A stretch of DNA of 39,781 nucleotides, from IMG/VR virus record IMGVR_UViG_3300042991_000617, positions 1-39,781 of that record; one strand, written 5' to 3'. Below are positions 1 to 9,086 of this stretch, one piece after another; the stretch's first letter is position 1, and each line of letters begins with the position of its first letter. The notes under the pieces were generated by a model. It saw only the letters and a program-made list of their open reading frames with translations, did no database searches and was not told the DNA's origin. The stretch is from a virus. Both the position numbers and the translations under genes were made by a program.

Positions 1-240
1 GACAAGGGCATCTACCTGCTCGACCGTGGTCTGAACGTTCAGTACATCGGTGCTCCGGTCGAGACGGAGACGACCACGTTCTTCTCTGAGGCGGGAAGTA
101 CTCTTACTTCCAGTGTGCTCGTGGAGAACGCCAACCAGGTTCGGTTCTCTTACGGGGATTCGCTCTCTCCAAAGACTCTGGTCTACGATTTCTTCCACGA
201 GGCTTGGTACGTCTGGTTCGAAAACGGTCCCGCCATCGAC
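1..240. repeat. Left copy of the contig-end overlap
   Basis: These 240 bases recur at the right end with four mismatches (window positions 54, 89, 97 and 114). Both copies lie in the same reading frame of one tail gene. This is what a circular or circularly permuted genome looks like after assembly; removing one copy gives about 39,541 bp. Two mismatches are silent and two change residues (Glu/Ala and Ser/Gly), which suggests strain variants rather than a packaged terminal repeat. Confidence 0.9.
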
Positions 241-738
241 AACTTCAGGCACGCCTGCCTCTGGGACGGGGTTTGGACTGCTCTCGGGCAAACGGACCTC
301 ATCACCGAGACTCCGAATCTCTACTTGGACAAGACGGCGCACATCATCACGGAGATCGTGACTCCCTGGATCAAGCTCTCGGGGATTCAGGATTACAAGC
401 GGATGTATAGGGCTATGTTCTTGGGCCGCTACGTCTCGTCGGGAAACCTCCTGATCCGCGTTGGCTACGATTACCAACTCGCCTACCCGGATTCGAGAAC
501 CTGGACGAACGCTGAGCTTCTGGCCCTCCCCGGTGTCGGGGAACCGATGCAGGTGGGGATTCATATTCCAAGGCAGAAGTGCGAGGCCATCCGGTTTTCC
601 TTGCGCGAGGTGGATGGTACCGTAGCAGCAGGGCGCGGGGCGTCGTATTCTGCCCTTGCCCTCCAGGTCGGGGTCAAGCCAACTCTATTCAAAGGTCGGA
701 GCGTAACCAGTGCAGCAACCAGCCCAACGAGGAAATGA
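1..738 (+). CDS. Tail nozzle-like structural protein, C-terminal part (continues from the right end)
   Basis: This open frame has no start in the window's left end: codon 1 continues the frame of the gene starting at 37115 through the overlap. After joining, the protein is about 1054 aa. This part supplies the last 245 residues. The segment just before and across the join (lines such as GIYLLDRGLNVQYIG) resembles beta-propeller tail hub or nozzle proteins, which in short-tailed phages close the tail tube below the adaptor ring. The internal ATG at 115 is not a real start because the frame is open from base 1. The next gene follows after 3 bases with its own GAGGAA ribosome site. Family assignment is by position and general resemblance to T7 gp12 or P22 gp10 type proteins and was not tested by search. 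Confidence 0.8.
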   Translation, partial: DKGIYLLDRGLNVQYIGAPVETETTTFFSEAGSTLTSSVLVENANQVRFSYGDSLSPKTLVYDFFHEAWYVWFENGPAIDNFRHACLWDGVWTALGQTDLITETPNLYLDKTAHIITEIVTPWIKLSGIQDYKRMYRAMFLGRYVSSGNLLIRVGYDYQLAYPDSRTWTNAELLALPGVGEPMQVGIHIPRQKCEAIRFSLREVDGTVAAGRGASYSALALQVGVKPTLFKGRSVTSAATSPTRK

Positions 739-741
739 ACC

Positions 742-1929
742 ATGCCAATAGCAGCCATAATCGGAGCAGTTGCGTCTCTTGCGGCGGCGGGGATCTCCGC
801 CGGGGTTGCAGCCCGCCAAAGGAAGAAGGCTCAGGAAGAGGCCGAGCGGATGAACGCTCTCCAGAACCAGCAAGACCTGGCGGGCGCGAGTGCTCTTGCA
901 AGCTCAGGGACGGGGATCTCCCCGGCTCTGGCTCAACGCAACGCGCAGATGGCTTACCAGGCTACGGCCCCGGGCCGGTCTGCACAGCAGATGCAGAACC
1001 TTCTCGCCTACCAGCAAATTGGAGAGAACCGAATCGCCAGGGCCGATCGGACCATCGACGCCACGGTCGGGGCCATTGGAGCAGCAACTGCACAGGGGAT
1101 TACCACGGTGCAGAAGAACCGGGCGGTCGCCGCCCAGTCGGCTGGATTACAGGGTTCCTCAGATCAATACAAACAGGAAGCTCAGTCCGCGATCTCTGGT
1201 CCGATGTCATTGGGGTACGTGAATCCTCAAGCGACCAACCCTGTCCCAAGACCCTTCCCCGAAACCGGCAATCGTCTAACAGCACCGGTGCCACCAGGAG
1301 GGTTCCCAGAGGTTGGGTCCAGATTGACCCCTCCAGTGACCGCCGGGCTCGCAGGAGACCTCTCTTCTCCAATAACTCAAGAAGCCGAAGCGATCGCCCA
1401 AGACCCAGGGGTTCAGGCCGCTGTTCAGGGCGCAGTTGCGAGAGGGGTCGGTGGAGCAACCCAGACAGCCGCCACTGCTCAAGGCAACGCCCCTCAGCCG
1501 GTCGATCGATCGGGAGGAGTCCCTTCGCAACCGGCACCCGGAGCGGGAGCACTTCCACTCTCCAACCAGCCAGCCCCGGCCCCTTCACCTACGGTCCCAA
1601 CCAGCGATCAGGTCACTGAGAGCCAAACGAGAAACGGTCTGAGGAATCGGAACAGAGGGACGATCGCCGCGCCGCCCCCGCCAGCACCGGCGAGAGAGAC
1701 AGATCCTTCGGCGATGAGCTTGGCAGAAAGAACAAGATCCTGGAGATCGCTTCCCTCAGCCGAAAAGAACCAGGTCACGAGAGACGTTGTTAGTATCCTA
1801 CGGGCGGGCGATTGGAGAGGATTGGTTTCGGCAGTTGGCCAGGAACAAGCACTTGCGTTGATGAGAGAGTTCAACCCAGGGGCAATCCCTCGTAACCTTA
1901 GAAATACAGGTGTATCCAATGGCCGGTAA
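742..1929 (+). CDS. Internal virion (ejection) protein, gp14-like, 395 aa
   Basis: The protein opens with an Ala/Gly-rich hydrophobic segment (residues 1-26) followed by a basic and acidic helix (about 27-45, RQRKKAQEEAER). This is the usual layout of the smallest ejection protein of podoviruses, such as T7 gp14, which is carried in the capsid and released through the tail to extend the DNA channel. The middle is Ala/Gln-rich and residues about 155-320 are low-complexity Pro/Gly/Ala. GAGGAA precedes the ATG. It is first of three consecutive candidates for ejection proteins, directly after the tail nozzle gene. The function is inferred from layout and order. Confidence 0.7.
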   Translation: MPIAAIIGAVASLAAAGISAGVAARQRKKAQEEAERMNALQNQQDLAGASALASSGTGISPALAQRNAQMAYQATAPGRSAQQMQNLLAYQQIGENRIARADRTIDATVGAIGAATAQGITTVQKNRAVAAQSAGLQGSSDQYKQEAQSAISGPMSLGYVNPQATNPVPRPFPETGNRLTAPVPPGGFPEVGSRLTPPVTAGLAGDLSSPITQEAEAIAQDPGVQAAVQGAVARGVGGATQTAATAQGNAPQPVDRSGGVPSQPAPGAGALPLSNQPAPAPSPTVPTSDQVTESQTRNGLRNRNRGTIAAPPPPAPARETDPSAMSLAERTRSWRSLPSAEKNQVTRDVVSILRAGDWRGLVSAVGQEQALALMREFNPGAIPRNLRNTGVSNGR

Positions 1930-4438
1930 CGAACAGGAGATGCGTAGGGCCGTCGAGGACACGCTTGACAATAACGCGATAGCAACTTTCCTCGATCAGC
2001 AGGCTGGGGGTTTAGGTGGTACAGAAGTCACTCCAGCGGGCGAACTCAGCCCCCAGCTTTTGGAGCAAAACTTCCCCGACCCGAACGCCGCAGAGCAGCA
2101 AGGGGCGCAGTACGCGCAGGTGGATACACCTTTAGATCCAAGAACTGGACAACCATATCCTGACTTCGGGGCACTTCCTCCGGCCCCTGGAGAAACATTT
2201 TCCACACCAGCAGATCCTGGGTTCGACTCACTCGGAGACTATCCGCAGACTCCAGAGAGCGCAGACCCTTTAGCAGATATTGCTGGTTCCATATTTGGAG
2301 AACCCGCGCCAGGTTCTATGGAAGTTCCGCCGAATCCTGCCGCAGATGTTGCGGTAGAGAGAGAAAGACAACGACACCAGACCACCGTACCAACTGAAGA
2401 TCTGACAGAGCAGGAATGGGAAGAAAGATACAATCAAGAAAACGGACTTGGACCAATCGAGGGAGCCCCGGGTCAACCACCAGTTGGAGGTGCTTTCTTT
2501 GGCAACGTCGTAGCTGGTGAACACGGAGAGACGTTTTTCAGAACAGGAAGACGAGCAAGATTCAGAAGGCCAGGGGTTCCGATGGCCATGACCACATGGA
2601 CTCGTACCGGCATTTTGAAATCAAGAGCACCTGACGAGCTTTATGCGTTGGCCAATCTGAAAGAGAATGAGTACCTGAAGCACCTGTATAAAATATCTGA
2701 GATCTCGGCTAATTCAGAAGATGATCAGGCAAGAGTATTGGGACAGCAAGCAGACTGGTTGGCTAATAACGAGGACGAACTTACCAGGTTTATTGCAGAT
2801 AATGACGACAGGCTCAATCAACACCAGCAATACATGCAACAGTGGATGCAGCGCATTGCTTCGAATACCATAGATCCAGATAGGTTCTACTCCTCCAGAG
2901 GCGCAGGGGCTCGGATTGGGTCTTCGGTTGCCGTAGCCCTCGGAACCTTTGCAGCTATCAGATCGGGTCAGCCCAATTACGCACTGAACATAATCAACTC
3001 TGCGATCGATAGAGACATTGAGGCCCAGGTTCAAGACGCCGCCGCTCAAAGGGGAGCATTCAATTCTGGTCTGAATCTCTACTCTATGATGCTTCAGTCT
3101 ACAGGCGATGGGATCGCGGCAAGGGAGGCTGTCCGCGCCCTTCATTTAGATAATACTATTCATCAAGTAGAATCTATAGTTGCCTCGACGCTGGCTCCAA
3201 TAAGAAGGCAAGAGTTCCAAGCGTTTCTGGAAAAACTTAAATTGGATCAGGCCCGGGCAGACATCGCAGCCGCAGAGGCTCAGTTTGCAGTGTCGGTGGA
3301 GACTCAGTACCGGCTCCGCCATCGAGCAGACAGGATGCCCGCGGGATTGTCTCCAATGGACTTTGCGGAACAACAAAGGGCACTGCGAGCAGCCCTTTTA
3401 GCAACCGATGCTCCAAAGCCAAGACAACAGCAAGAAGCAGACGCGGTGGCTGCACAGGCAGCGGCAGATTCTGCGGCTGCCGCCGAACCGTCTACTCCTT
3501 CGACAACCGGGACTCCACCTCCTACTGGAACAGGAAGAAGGCCAGGCCGCATTTCTACGGCTACCCCAGAGACCGAGACGCGGGCACCTACTCCTCCAGT
3601 TGCCCCAACTGACCAACCTTCTGTGATTGTCCACAATGGACAGGAAGTAAATCTTGTTACTCCAGGAACAATGGGGACGGTACCACTGGGAGAACGCACT
3701 GACATGGATGCAGACTCAAATTGGTATGAGTGGAGAGCAACGCGGGGAGATGCCCCAATTGGTGCGTTCCATTATCCAACATACTCAGAAGAGTTAGGGG
3801 GTAATATTGATGTTGTTGGGGAGCCCGTTACGCATAACGGGAGACCAATTACGAACGCCAGAGGGTTTGCCTATTATAGACTCTATGCAGAGCCTCTCGA
3901 AGTTCCGTCTAACACTTTAGCTGCAAACCTAACTCCGCTTCTGCATACTGTCCCAGGCACAACGTTCACTTCTACACCAGAAGCTCACTTTGCGGCATTC
4001 AATGACTTGACTGGCCCACAGAAGGAAACGCTAAGGGGTGCTGTAGAGCGTTACCGGAACGTTATGATAACCGAGAGAGAGCTTATTAGAGAGGCAAGGT
4101 TCCGTTCTGTTTCATGGGATAGTCTCGTTGGAAGCCAGGCTGCCGCGAACTTTACGAGAGCTTACAATTTTATGATTGAGAATCTTCGTTCGCAGCAGTC
4201 AGCGAATTCGATCAGTGTAGCAGATCTAGTCTTCGCTAATCAGGCTTATGGGAGGCCATGGGGTGGTGTAGACTTCTTTGGAAGATACGCGGGGCAGTTA
4301 GACGTTTTGATTAACAGGGCTAGATCGGCCGTTGACTACAATCTAGCTTCTGTCTACTTGCGGAGAAACAACTCTATGGACCCTCAGGCTGGGCAAACCG
4401 AGACTGCGAGACAGCATAGAGAGGGGATGAGAAAGTAA
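1919..4438 (+). CDS. Large internal virion (ejection) protein, 839 aa
   Basis: I chose the ATG at 1919 over the in-frame GTG at 1910, because ACAGG lies at a suitable distance upstream of the ATG; the gene then overlaps the previous one by 11 bases. The first 200 residues are acidic and proline-rich. Residues about 230-470 are predicted to be helical, with a stretch around 340-420 containing repeated Ala and amphipathic helices typical of phage internal proteins. Residues about 490-560 are a Pro/Thr/Ala-rich linker. No lytic or other enzyme motif is visible. Its place between two other candidates for ejection proteins suggests it is the gp15-like member of an injection complex. It could instead be another virion-associated protein. 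Confidence 0.65.
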   Translation: MAGNEQEMRRAVEDTLDNNAIATFLDQQAGGLGGTEVTPAGELSPQLLEQNFPDPNAAEQQGAQYAQVDTPLDPRTGQPYPDFGALPPAPGETFSTPADPGFDSLGDYPQTPESADPLADIAGSIFGEPAPGSMEVPPNPAADVAVERERQRHQTTVPTEDLTEQEWEERYNQENGLGPIEGAPGQPPVGGAFFGNVVAGEHGETFFRTGRRARFRRPGVPMAMTTWTRTGILKSRAPDELYALANLKENEYLKHLYKISEISANSEDDQARVLGQQADWLANNEDELTRFIADNDDRLNQHQQYMQQWMQRIASNTIDPDRFYSSRGAGARIGSSVAVALGTFAAIRSGQPNYALNIINSAIDRDIEAQVQDAAAQRGAFNSGLNLYSMMLQSTGDGIAAREAVRALHLDNTIHQVESIVASTLAPIRRQEFQAFLEKLKLDQARADIAAAEAQFAVSVETQYRLRHRADRMPAGLSPMDFAEQQRALRAALLATDAPKPRQQQEADAVAAQAAADSAAAAEPSTPSTTGTPPPTGTGRRPGRISTATPETETRAPTPPVAPTDQPSVIVHNGQEVNLVTPGTMGTVPLGERTDMDADSNWYEWRATRGDAPIGAFHYPTYSEELGGNIDVVGEPVTHNGRPITNARGFAYYRLYAEPLEVPSNTLAANLTPLLHTVPGTTFTSTPEAHFAAFNDLTGPQKETLRGAVERYRNVMITERELIREARFRSVSWDSLVGSQAAANFTRAYNFMIENLRSQQSANSISVADLVFANQAYGRPWGGVDFFGRYAGQLDVLINRARSAVDYNLASVYLRRNNSMDPQAGQTETARQHREGMRK

Positions 4439-7400
4439 TGCCCACTCCTGTTTTGTTAGATACAAGCGGGAACAGGATTGATTACGATCCGGGCGACGGA
4501 ACCTTTGAATCACGCATCAGGTCTGATCAGTTCGTGCCGGAAAATCCTTCCGATACTCTGGAGATGTTGGTTCCGTCTGCTGAGACCGGCTTGCCCATTG
4601 TTGAGCGTGTCCCGATTACGATGGCAAACTCTGTACTCGCGGCGTATGAGCGGGCTGGAGTACATGGAGTAAGAATAGTCACGGGCAATAATGACCTTAG
4701 GCAATACGGAACTTACGCGGCCGCCAGAGAGCAAGCTGGGCAGGAGCACCGTTATCTTTCAACTCTGGGGCCAGAGACTGCTGCGTGGGGTTACGTCAAT
4801 ACAGCACTTGTAATTCCGGGGCTCGCTGAGTTGGCGGCGCGAGGTGTTGGAGCGGCCGCTGGCCTATCGGAGGAGCAGCGTGATGCTCGGATAGATCTGC
4901 TTCAAAGAGCGGCAATGGAGAATCAGGGATTGTTCGCCGCCGGTATGATTGGAGGGATCTTTGGCTCCCCAGCTAATTTCATTGCTCCTGGCGTTGGTAT
5001 ACTTGGGCTATCTTCGAGAGCAGGAGGAATCGCATCGAGGGGTATTGCTGCTCTTGGAGGCGGCAGGATTACTACTGCCATTGGAAGAGAGCTTGTCGAG
5101 AACGCTGTTTTCTCCACAATGCTTGAAGCGGCGAATGCCCAAGGGACCGGACAAGCATTCTCTGCTGAATCCGTCCTGACCAATACCGGCTTTGGGGCTG
5201 GCCTTGGGGTTATCTTCAGAGGCGTCAGGGGCTTCCGTGGAGCTATTGGCCGGAGGCTGGCTGGCGAAACCCCGGCTGGCAGATTGCTTTCCCCAGAGGT
5301 CAACGTGGGGCCTTCGGCGGCGCGTGTGGAGCAGGTGACCGCTTCGGCCACCGGTTTGGCTGATGATGTGCTCGAAAATTGGTCAAATGAGTTTGAGGTT
5401 CTTGTGCGTAAGCAAGGTTCCGACCTTCAGCGGCTCAGGCAAGCAGACCTCGCGGCTGAGTCTGGGCCTGGAGGTCTTACTCCTCGGCAGGCTTACGACC
5501 AGATCAGCCAAGAACTCCTTGGAATGAAGGATCGGCTCCAGCAGACCTTCAACGCAAGAACGATTCCAAATCCAGCGACCAGGGGTCCAAGGACTGTGGC
5601 TCGCAGAGGTGGCTGGGAACGGTTAGAGTTTGACTCGGGCAGCTTACCTTCGAATATAAGGGCTCAAGCTGAGGCAGCCGAAAGTAGACTTTATGGGGCA
5701 TGGGAACATCTTGATAATGCATGGTCTCAGAGTGCAGACGACGCTTCCAGAATCGCCTCCATGCGTAATGCGATCGAGGACGTAAGCCCTTCGATTGCAA
5801 ATAGCAGACTCATCGACGCTTTGACCAAAGCTGCTGGAAGGAACGCGATCGCGCCGGAGATCCTAGGGATCTTCAGCAAGGTGGACGATTTCAGTAGGAC
5901 CGTGCGGGCTGGCTCCCCTGGCGTGCGCTCCGCCTCCATTGGCGCGGACCTTTCTGCGTTAGATGACGCCTATCGAAACACGATCAATGGACGGGACATT
6001 GCTCGGGATATCCGTGGCATAAATGAACGGCTTTCCGGCTCTCTCGTTTCTCACTCGAACGATATGGCCAGGCTTGCTGGCGAAGTGGCGGACAACCCGA
6101 TCGCGGCAAGGATCATCGAGCGCGACCGGCAGATCCGAGTGCTGGCCGGAGAGCGCCAGGGCCTCATGGATCAAGCAGCAGGGCTCGCAGGGGAACTCAA
6201 AACTCAGACCTTGAGGGACGCCTCTTCTGCCAAGCCCAGGGATATCAAGTCCTACCAACAGGAAGAGATAACCCTTGGCAGACAGATTGCGGAGAAGAAC
6301 CACGAGATCGAGGCTGCCCGGTCGGCTCAGAAAAACCTCCCCCGCAGGAGCCCGGCTCGGAGAACAGCAAACGAAAACATCGACCGCTTGCGCCGGGAGC
6401 GGAGCGACCTTGTGCTTGCGCGGGCCAAGGCTCGGTTCGCCAGATCCGAACTCAAACTGAACGAGACCCCAGCCCAGAGAGCCTCGGTTTGGGGTTCCGT
6501 GGCAGACCACCTCAAGGGCTTTGCGGTTGACGCGGCCGCCTTCGCGGTAGGCCACGCGGTCGCTGGTCCCCTTGGCGGGATGGTCGGCGGGTTTGCTTCC
6601 AGAGGCGTCCGGGCCGGAATGAACTCGATCCGAATCCGCCAGATCCTCGGGGCCTTCACCGAGAACTCGATCAGGATTACCGCTGCCAATGGACAGATCA
6701 AGACCGCGCTCTCCAAAGGCGTGCTGGTCGTCCAGAAGGCAATCAAAGCTAGCGGGGTAACGCTCAGGTACGCCACTCGCGCAGGCCAGGCGGCGAACGC
6801 GGCCTATTACCAAGAACGCCGGGAGCAGTACCAGCAGATCACCGAGGAGATCCAACTCCTCGCCTCCAACCCGCAGGTGATGATCGACCGCATGTCCCAA
6901 GCCACGATGGGTCTGGAGCAACTCTCTCCAACCCTCGCTGCACACACCACGATGACCTCTGTGGCAGCGGTCCAGTACCTGGCAGCAAACATCCCCCCCA
7001 CACTCCGAGACCCTCTGCTGCCCACCCAGTACGCTTACCCGCCCTCGATCGAAGAGATCAACGAGTTCCTGAACAGGTACACAGCCCTTGAAGATCCAAT
7101 CGGAGTGTACGAGAGTGTTGCCAGCGGACTCGTTACCGCCGAAGGGGCCGAAGCTGTTAGGACCGTCATGCCTCAGATGCACGCCTACATGACCCAGACC
7201 ATGATGACCGAGGTCGCCGAGCATGTGGCCAACGGAGGAACGGTCTCACAGTCCTTCCGGCAATCGGCCTCGATCTTCCTTGGCGCCCCGATCGATCCAT
7301 ACCAGGACCCCCAGTTTCAAGCCTCCCTGCAACCCGGCGCGATGGGCTACCAGACCAACAACCAGGCTCAGTCCCAGGGCGCCACGGGCCCCGGCAAGTC

Positions 7401-7479
7401 CTCCAGGAAGCCGGGGTTCTCGGATATGACCGCCACCTCCAGCAGCCGGACAGAAAGCAGATACCCGCCGGTCTTTTGA
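4438..7479 (+). CDS. Largest internal virion (ejection) protein, 1013 aa
   Basis: The ATG shares its A with the stop of the upstream gene (TAATG), implying translational coupling. Hydrophobic Gly/Ala-rich segments lie at roughly residues 117-140, 160-205 and 690-725, suitable for membrane insertion. A long charged helical or coiled-coil region spans about 560-670 (repeated Arg/Glu/Leu). The C-terminus is Gln/Pro/Ser-rich. I looked for a lysozyme or transglycosylase domain, as found in T7 gp16, and did not see one. It is the last gene of the ejection block and is followed by an unusually clean AAAGGAGA ribosome site for the next gene. The role in DNA ejection is inferred from size, composition and order. 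Confidence 0.65.
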   Translation: MPTPVLLDTSGNRIDYDPGDGTFESRIRSDQFVPENPSDTLEMLVPSAETGLPIVERVPITMANSVLAAYERAGVHGVRIVTGNNDLRQYGTYAAAREQAGQEHRYLSTLGPETAAWGYVNTALVIPGLAELAARGVGAAAGLSEEQRDARIDLLQRAAMENQGLFAAGMIGGIFGSPANFIAPGVGILGLSSRAGGIASRGIAALGGGRITTAIGRELVENAVFSTMLEAANAQGTGQAFSAESVLTNTGFGAGLGVIFRGVRGFRGAIGRRLAGETPAGRLLSPEVNVGPSAARVEQVTASATGLADDVLENWSNEFEVLVRKQGSDLQRLRQADLAAESGPGGLTPRQAYDQISQELLGMKDRLQQTFNARTIPNPATRGPRTVARRGGWERLEFDSGSLPSNIRAQAEAAESRLYGAWEHLDNAWSQSADDASRIASMRNAIEDVSPSIANSRLIDALTKAAGRNAIAPEILGIFSKVDDFSRTVRAGSPGVRSASIGADLSALDDAYRNTINGRDIARDIRGINERLSGSLVSHSNDMARLAGEVADNPIAARIIERDRQIRVLAGERQGLMDQAAGLAGELKTQTLRDASSAKPRDIKSYQQEEITLGRQIAEKNHEIEAARSAQKNLPRRSPARRTANENIDRLRRERSDLVLARAKARFARSELKLNETPAQRASVWGSVADHLKGFAVDAAAFAVGHAVAGPLGGMVGGFASRGVRAGMNSIRIRQILGAFTENSIRITAANGQIKTALSKGVLVVQKAIKASGVTLRYATRAGQAANAAYYQERREQYQQITEEIQLLASNPQVMIDRMSQATMGLEQLSPTLAAHTTMTSVAAVQYLAANIPPTLRDPLLPTQYAYPPSIEEINEFLNRYTALEDPIGVYESVASGLVTAEGAEAVRTVMPQMHAYMTQTMMTEVAEHVANGGTVSQSFRQSASIFLGAPIDPYQDPQFQASLQPGAMGYQTNNQAQSQGATGPGKSSRKPGFSDMTATSSSRTESRYPPVF

Positions 7480-7517
7480 CCGCGCGTTAATACCTCAACC
7501 CAAAGGAGACCAAGATC

Positions 7518-7931
7518 ATGAGTTCAACAGTAGTAGCCGAAGCGAGTATCAGTCCTCCGCTTTCGAATCATATCTTCCCCGTAACCCTGGTGGCGGGTAA
7601 CCCGACCACTTCCCTCCAGTTGCCCATCGAGTACGAGGGCCATTGGATTACTCTCCAGTGCGCTGACGGTGTAGGCGGAACTCCCGTGGTTCACTACTCG
7701 TTCTCGCAGACGGCCCAGGTTTGTAACCCGGCTGCGATGCTGGCTCTCGGTCCTCCGCTCGCTCCAGCGGTCAACGGCTGCTGGCGCATCCAGCTCGGCG
7801 AGACGGTCCATTGGGATCTACGCAACTTCCGGCACGACAACGCTCACGCGATCTTCCTGAACCTGATTTGCACTGGGTTCAACGCTGTAGTCCGTTTCAC
7901 AAAGACCGATGGTCCCTTGGCGGCGGTGTAA
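7518..7931 (+). CDS. Small virion-associated protein, unknown, 137 aa
   Basis: A strong AAAGGAGA site precedes this ATG. The protein has no charged helices. It looks mostly beta-stranded, with Thr/Val-rich alternation and four cysteines at roughly positions 49, 69, 88 and 117. It sits between the ejection proteins and the tail spikes, so a small tail or spike-attachment protein is plausible. I do not recognise the family. Its strong ribosome site suggests high output, as expected for a virion part or chaperone. Confidence 0.6.
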   Translation: MSSTVVAEASISPPLSNHIFPVTLVAGNPTTSLQLPIEYEGHWITLQCADGVGGTPVVHYSFSQTAQVCNPAAMLALGPPLAPAVNGCWRIQLGETVHWDLRNFRHDNAHAIFLNLICTGFNAVVRFTKTDGPLAAV

Positions 7932-7933
7932 TC

Positions 7934-9082
7934 ATGAGCAGACGCGGACCATTCGGTGGAGTAGGAGCAGGCGGAGCCCTTCCAGCAACAAGCGTTCGAG
8001 GGGCACCCAGAATCATCGTGGGCAACCAGACGGCTGGAGATGTGGCCACAGAGGTCGATTACCTCGACACGGGCAACGGTGCTCAGCTCGCAGCAGCGAT
8101 CACAGCGGCTGGAGTAGGCACAGCAAGAGACGTTTGGATCAGACCGGGGACTTACAATCTTGATCTAGTAGGGGCTCCGGTAGGACCGATAACTGTTCCC
8201 AGTAACATCATGGTGCGGGGAGCCGGTAGAAGTCTCACTCGTATCGAGACCAAGGATGCGGGGGATGGGAGGGCATTCATTCTAAACAGCGGGTCAACCA
8301 TATCAGATCTCTACGTGAACATATCGAGGCCCGACCCTGCCGGGGGTGGAGTAACAGGAGTATCTCTGATAACTCTCGCGGTTAACGCGACTTGCCAGAA
8401 CGTATCTGTCTTGGCTGAACAGGGTAATCTCTGGAACGCGGCAGATGTTGCCTTGACTCAGCTTCGGCGAATCTTTGATATCTCTTCCAATGCCGGTTCA
8501 GCCAAGTTGATCAATTGCAAAACACCATACGGTGGGGTCACGAGTATCCCGGTCTTCCAACCGGCGGCGGACCTATACATGGTCTACCTACAAGCCAACA
8601 CTTCGTCCCCTCAAATCAATGATTGTTTCTTTTATGGTGCTGATATATGTATCCATTCTTCGAACTTGGGGGGTTTCTCCGCTTCTAGGAACAGTATTTT
8701 TACGAAAAGGAATTTTGTCCTAAACAACGGAAGCGAGAGCACTCTTATCGAGGGCAACGACTGTCATTGTCTGGGAATTGCAAACGGAACAGAACGGAGC
8801 GTCGAGGTCACAGGAGCTGGGCACCCTCGTCTATCGGTTGTAAACAACAGATTCGAGGCCGGTACTCCCACTGTGGCACCGAGTGTGTGTATATCTCTGG
8901 TCGCTGTTAACGGTGCCGTAGTTACTGGTAACAGTATCATAAATTTCGACACGGGTGTTACATTGGACGCTGTTACGGCATTCACCGTTGTAACGGGAAA
9001 CATGTTGAGAGGGATCACTCCTCTTCAACACATCATCGACCTCGGATCAACCAATGAAGTGGCCCACAACATTTTAGGATAA
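7934..9082 (+). CDS. Tail spike, right-handed beta-helix, copy 1, 382 aa
   Basis: The start is the ATG two bases after the previous stop, not an earlier codon in the same frame. After a short Gly-rich leader the protein reads like pectate-lyase-fold tail spikes. An Asp-Val-Trp-Ile-Arg-Pro-Gly-Thr-Tyr block (about residues 60-70) and MVRGAGR (about 94-100) mark the first helix rungs. Repeated short Asn/Ser/Val turns with many Asn residues (SVVNNRFEAG, VTGNSIINF, VTGNMLRG) mark the later rungs. Such trimeric spikes bind or cleave host surface polysaccharide. No catalytic residues can be assigned from sequence alone. The next gene is a clear paralogue. Confidence 0.75.
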   Translation: MSRRGPFGGVGAGGALPATSVRGAPRIIVGNQTAGDVATEVDYLDTGNGAQLAAAITAAGVGTARDVWIRPGTYNLDLVGAPVGPITVPSNIMVRGAGRSLTRIETKDAGDGRAFILNSGSTISDLYVNISRPDPAGGGVTGVSLITLAVNATCQNVSVLAEQGNLWNAADVALTQLRRIFDISSNAGSAKLINCKTPYGGVTSIPVFQPAADLYMVYLQANTSSPQINDCFFYGADICIHSSNLGGFSASRNSIFTKRNFVLNNGSESTLIEGNDCHCLGIANGTERSVEVTGAGHPRLSVVNNRFEAGTPTVAPSVCISLVAVNGAVVTGNSIINFDTGVTLDAVTAFTVVTGNMLRGITPLQHIIDLGSTNEVAHNILG

Positions 9083-9086
9083 GACC

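Noticed and set aside
579-1619. Plus-strand 346-codon open frame
   Set aside because: It lies fully over the ejection protein and nozzle genes in another frame. Its composition (Arg, Ser, Gly, Pro rich) is that of a shadow frame in GC-rich DNA.
5959-7224. Minus-strand 421-codon open frame
   Set aside because: It is antisense to the 1013-aa ejection protein, whose frame is supported by neighbours and ribosome sites; the His/Gly/Arg-rich product looks like shadow coding.
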